DNA of 7,081 bases, taken from positions 1-7,081 of the forward strand of contig DFZI01000058.1 in the NCBI GenBank assembly GCA_002383665.1. The letters run 5' to 3'. Numbering within the stretch: position 1 is the stretch's first letter; each line of letters opens with the position of its first letter. A program made the position numbers and the translations under genes. Source of the DNA: Dehalococcoidia bacterium UBA4060 (GTDB lineage Bacteria > Chloroflexota > Dehalococcoidia > GIF9 > UBA5629). The notes below the pieces were generated by a model. It was not told where the DNA came from, did no database searches, and saw nothing but the letters and a program-made list of their open reading frames with translations. Positions 5,461 through 7,081 of this stretch are shown here, piece by piece.

Positions 5461-6753
5461 CTAAATAAGGAATGCTTTTCTGCCGGGATAGACTGCCTTA
5501 TTATTTAGTTCGTCTTCAATTTTAAGCAGCCGGTTATATTTGGCTACCCTTTCACTGCGGCAGGGTGCCCCTGCTTTTATCTGGCCTGCATTCGTGGCAA
5601 CGGACAGGTCGGCAATCGTAGTATCTTCTGTTTCACCTGACCGATGACTTATAATGACTGTCCAGCCTGCTTTACGTGCCATTTCAATAGCTGACAATGT
5701 CTCGGTCAGAGTACCGATCTGGTTCAGTTTGATCAAAACAGAGTTTGACGCTTTGCTGGCTATGCCCTTTTGAATACGCGTTACGTTTGTCGTGTAGAGA
5801 TCATCCCCCACCAGTTGGATTCTACTGCCAAGCTTGCTGGTCAGGAGTGCCCAGTTTTCCCAGTCGTCTTCATCAAGCCCATCCTCGATGCTGATAATGG
5901 GATAATTTGCTACCCAGTCGGAGTAGAAATCAACCATCTCCTTTCCTGTCAGTGTTTTACCTTCTCTTTCCAGGACATATTTGCCGTTTTTATAGAAGCT
6001 TGATGCTGCTGCATCGATCGCAATATAACAGTCTACAGCCGGTTTGTAGCCGGCCGTCTCGATAGCTGCCAGTATCAACTCTATGGCTTCACGGTTGGAA
6101 GACAGTGCTGGGGCAAATCCTCCTTCATCACCCACGTTGGTGTTCATCTTCCTCTGCCCGATGACTTTTTTTAAGGCGTGGTAGATTTCACATCCCATCT
6201 GGAGCCCATGGTGGAAGCTTTTGGCTCCTGTCGGCATGATCATGAATTCCTGGAGATCGGTGGAATTGTCAGCATGCTTGCCTCCGTTAAGTATGTTCAT
6301 CATGGGCACAGGCATCAGGCAGGCATCACGTCCGCCAATGCATCTATATAAGGGGGATATTTTTGAGGTGGCTGCGGCGTGTGCCACAGCCAGCGATACA
6401 CCCAGTATGGCATTTGCGCCGAGGTGGGATTTATCCTCTGTCCCATCCAGTTCAATAAGACGATGATCGATGAATTCCTGGTCGAAGACATCAATACCTG
6501 TCAGCGCAGGCTGGATGATCTTTTCTATATTTTCAACTGCCTTTAACACACCAAGTCCGTTGAACCTCTTGTTATCGCCGTCGCGCAGCTCAAGAGCTTC
6601 ATATTTACCTGTGCTTGCTCCAGAGGGAACGGCAGCTTTGCCTGAAACGCCATTATCAAGGAATACTTCTACTTCGATAGTTGGATTACCTCTGGAATCG
6701 ATAATCTCTCTGGCCCTGATAGACTTTATAGAAGCAATGATTGCAATGCTCAT
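5461..6753 (-). CDS. eno: Enolase (phosphopyruvate hydratase)
   Basis: A full-length 430-residue enolase interconverting 2-phosphoglycerate and phosphoenolpyruvate with Mg2+. Numbered from ATG 6753: substrate loop VPSGASTG (43-50), His160 in GGKHADN, catalytic Glu210 in GDEGGFAP, Mg2+ ligands Asp247 (IDAAAS), Glu290 (SIEDGL) and Asp317 (VGDDLY), catalytic base Lys342 in LIKLNQIG, and SHRSGET (369-375). The C-terminus has the usual GAPCRSERVAKYNRLL. A TTG at 6768 would add five residues, but AAGGA at 6765-6761 stands seven bases before ATG 6753 and overlaps the TTG extension, so ATG is chosen. First gene of the operon with the MBL hydrolase, queF and gap; a promoter and structured leader lie upstream. 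Its TAG stop overlaps the start of the next gene's Shine-Dalgarno sequence. Confidence 0.98.
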   Translation of the reverse strand: MSIAIIASIKSIRAREIIDSRGNPTIEVEVFLDNGVSGKAAVPSGASTGKYEALELRDGDNKRFNGLGVLKAVENIEKIIQPALTGIDVFDQEFIDHRLIELDGTEDKSHLGANAILGVSLAVAHAAATSKISPLYRCIGGRDACLMPVPMMNILNGGKHADNSTDLQEFMIMPTGAKSFHHGLQMGCEIYHALKKVIGQRKMNTNVGDEGGFAPALSSNREAIELILAAIETAGYKPAVDCYIAIDAAASSFYKNGKYVLEREGKTLTGKEMVDFYSDWVANYPIISIEDGLDEDDWENWALLTSKLGSRIQLVGDDLYTTNVTRIQKGIASKASNSVLIKLNQIGTLTETLSAIEMARKAGWTVIISHRSGETEDTTIADLSVATNAGQIKAGAPCRSERVAKYNRLLKIEDELNNKAVYPGRKAFLI

Positions 6754-6801
6754 AGCTGTTTCCTTCAATCTTTAATTTACCACGAACAAATGATAGCCAT
6801 G

Positions 6802-6844
6802 CAGGTTAGCCTGATCTAACAGCTTATTGTCTTGCGATAACCTG
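6802..6844 (-). promoter_or_regulatory. Alternative inverted repeats in the eno leader
   Basis: On the minus strand CAGGTTA (6844-6838) can pair with TAACCTG (6808-6802). The same 3' arm can instead pair with GTTAG (6820-6816) through CTAAC (6809-6805), or fold on itself as CAGG/CCTG (6813-6802). These options exclude each other. The element lies inside the predicted transcript, 49 bases before the eno ATG. There is no T-run after it, so it is not a plain terminator. A regulatory fold is possible but unproven. Confidence 0.3.
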
Positions 6845-6877
6845 AGATTTATTTTGTCTGTATCATGAGGTCGTGAA

Positions 6878-6907
6878 ATTATATCATTCCAGGATAAATA
6901 CGGGCAA
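6878..6907 (-). promoter_or_regulatory. Sigma-70-type promoter for the eno operon
   Basis: On the minus strand TTGCCC (6907-6902) is followed after 18 bp by a perfect TATAAT (6883-6878). Transcription would start near 6871 and give a leader of about 118 nt before the eno ATG. It lies in the gap between pth and eno, which suggests eno has its own promoter even if pth transcription reads through. Confidence 0.6.
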
Positions 6908-6934
6908 TTAAAATAGCCTGAAAGCTCTGCTTAT

Positions 6935-7081
6935 CTAAGTGCGCCTGTTGAACCTGTTCATGGTGGCCTCGAGGTCATCGCTTAAAAGCATCTTGATAGC
7001 CTCACACGCTGACTCGATGGCGGGCGCTAACAGTTCTTTTTCCTCGGGGTTAGGCTCTCCCAGCACATAATCAACGATGAC
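6935..7081 (-). CDS. pth: Peptidyl-tRNA hydrolase, C-terminal part (cut by window edge)
   Basis: Only the last 48 residues are in the window, read from the first full codon at 7081-7079 to a TAG at 6937-6935. The segment begins IVDYVLGEPNPEEKELL, continues with a helix of the type IESACEAIKMLL, and ends in MNRFNRRT. This is the C-terminal signature of bacterial Pth: a 'YVL' followed by a charged turn, a long helix, and the closing MNRFN. Pth releases tRNA from peptidyl-tRNA that has dropped off ribosomes. The catalytic His and Asn residues lie outside the window and cannot be checked. It runs in the same direction as eno, about 180 bp upstream. No clear terminator follows its stop. Confidence 0.85.
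   Translation of the reverse strand, partial: VIVDYVLGEPNPEEKELLAPAIESACEAIKMLLSDDLEATMNRFNRRT

Noticed and set aside
6754..6768. Five-residue N-terminal extension of enolase from TTG 6768
   Set aside because: The AAGGA ribosome site lies inside this stretch at the right distance for ATG 6753, and enolases normally start at about this point.
6221..6775. Plus-strand frames of 81 and 101 residues opposite eno
   Set aside because: They mirror the strongly conserved enolase coding sequence and resemble no family.

Overview
The window holds seven genes of a mid-GC bacterium: six complete or near-complete and one cut by the right edge. There is no RNA gene, insertion sequence or CRISPR array that I can support. 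The protein style (a type I GAPDH, a CorA-like protein with a VPNT/FGMT membrane segment, an RDH-like SDR) and the enolase / MBL hydrolase / QueF / GAPDH gene string suggest an anaerobic Chloroflexota lineage such as Dehalococcoidia. That placement is an impression from family resemblance, not a measured result.

Left part (1-2436): a gene-free 164 bp leader with two inverted repeats precedes a plus-strand short-chain dehydrogenase (165-1052). It converges, with only 15 bp between stops, on a minus-strand CorA-like membrane protein (1068-2201). That gene has a near-consensus promoter (TTGACC-17 bp-GATAAT) in the divergent intergenic region. Next, on the plus strand (2437-2949), comes a receiver domain whose N-terminal 25 or so residues look like the very end of a histidine-kinase ATPase domain. 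It reads as the surviving tail of a hybrid sensor kinase, possibly still translated because a good ribosome binding site precedes its ATG.

Right part (3009-6907, minus strand): a compact operon in transcription order eno (enolase), an MBL-fold hydrolase, queF (preQ0 reductase of queuosine synthesis) and gap (GAPDH). Gaps between genes are 13, 3 and 3 nt, and the Shine-Dalgarno of each gene except queF is strong. A good promoter (TTGCCC-18 bp-TATAAT) lies about 125 bp before eno, leaving a leader with mutually exclusive inverted repeats. Enolase and GAPDH are two lower-glycolysis/gluconeogenesis enzymes. The tRNA-modification gene and the hydrolase between them are the odd passengers. At the right edge is the C-terminal end of peptidyl-tRNA hydrolase (pth), in the same orientation upstream of eno.

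I did not find a clearly new multi-gene system. The points most worth a second look are the truncated hybrid kinase, the CorA homologue that lacks the GMN signature, the QueF with a His-to-Tyr change and a one-residue insertion near its catalytic residues, and the leader of the eno operon.
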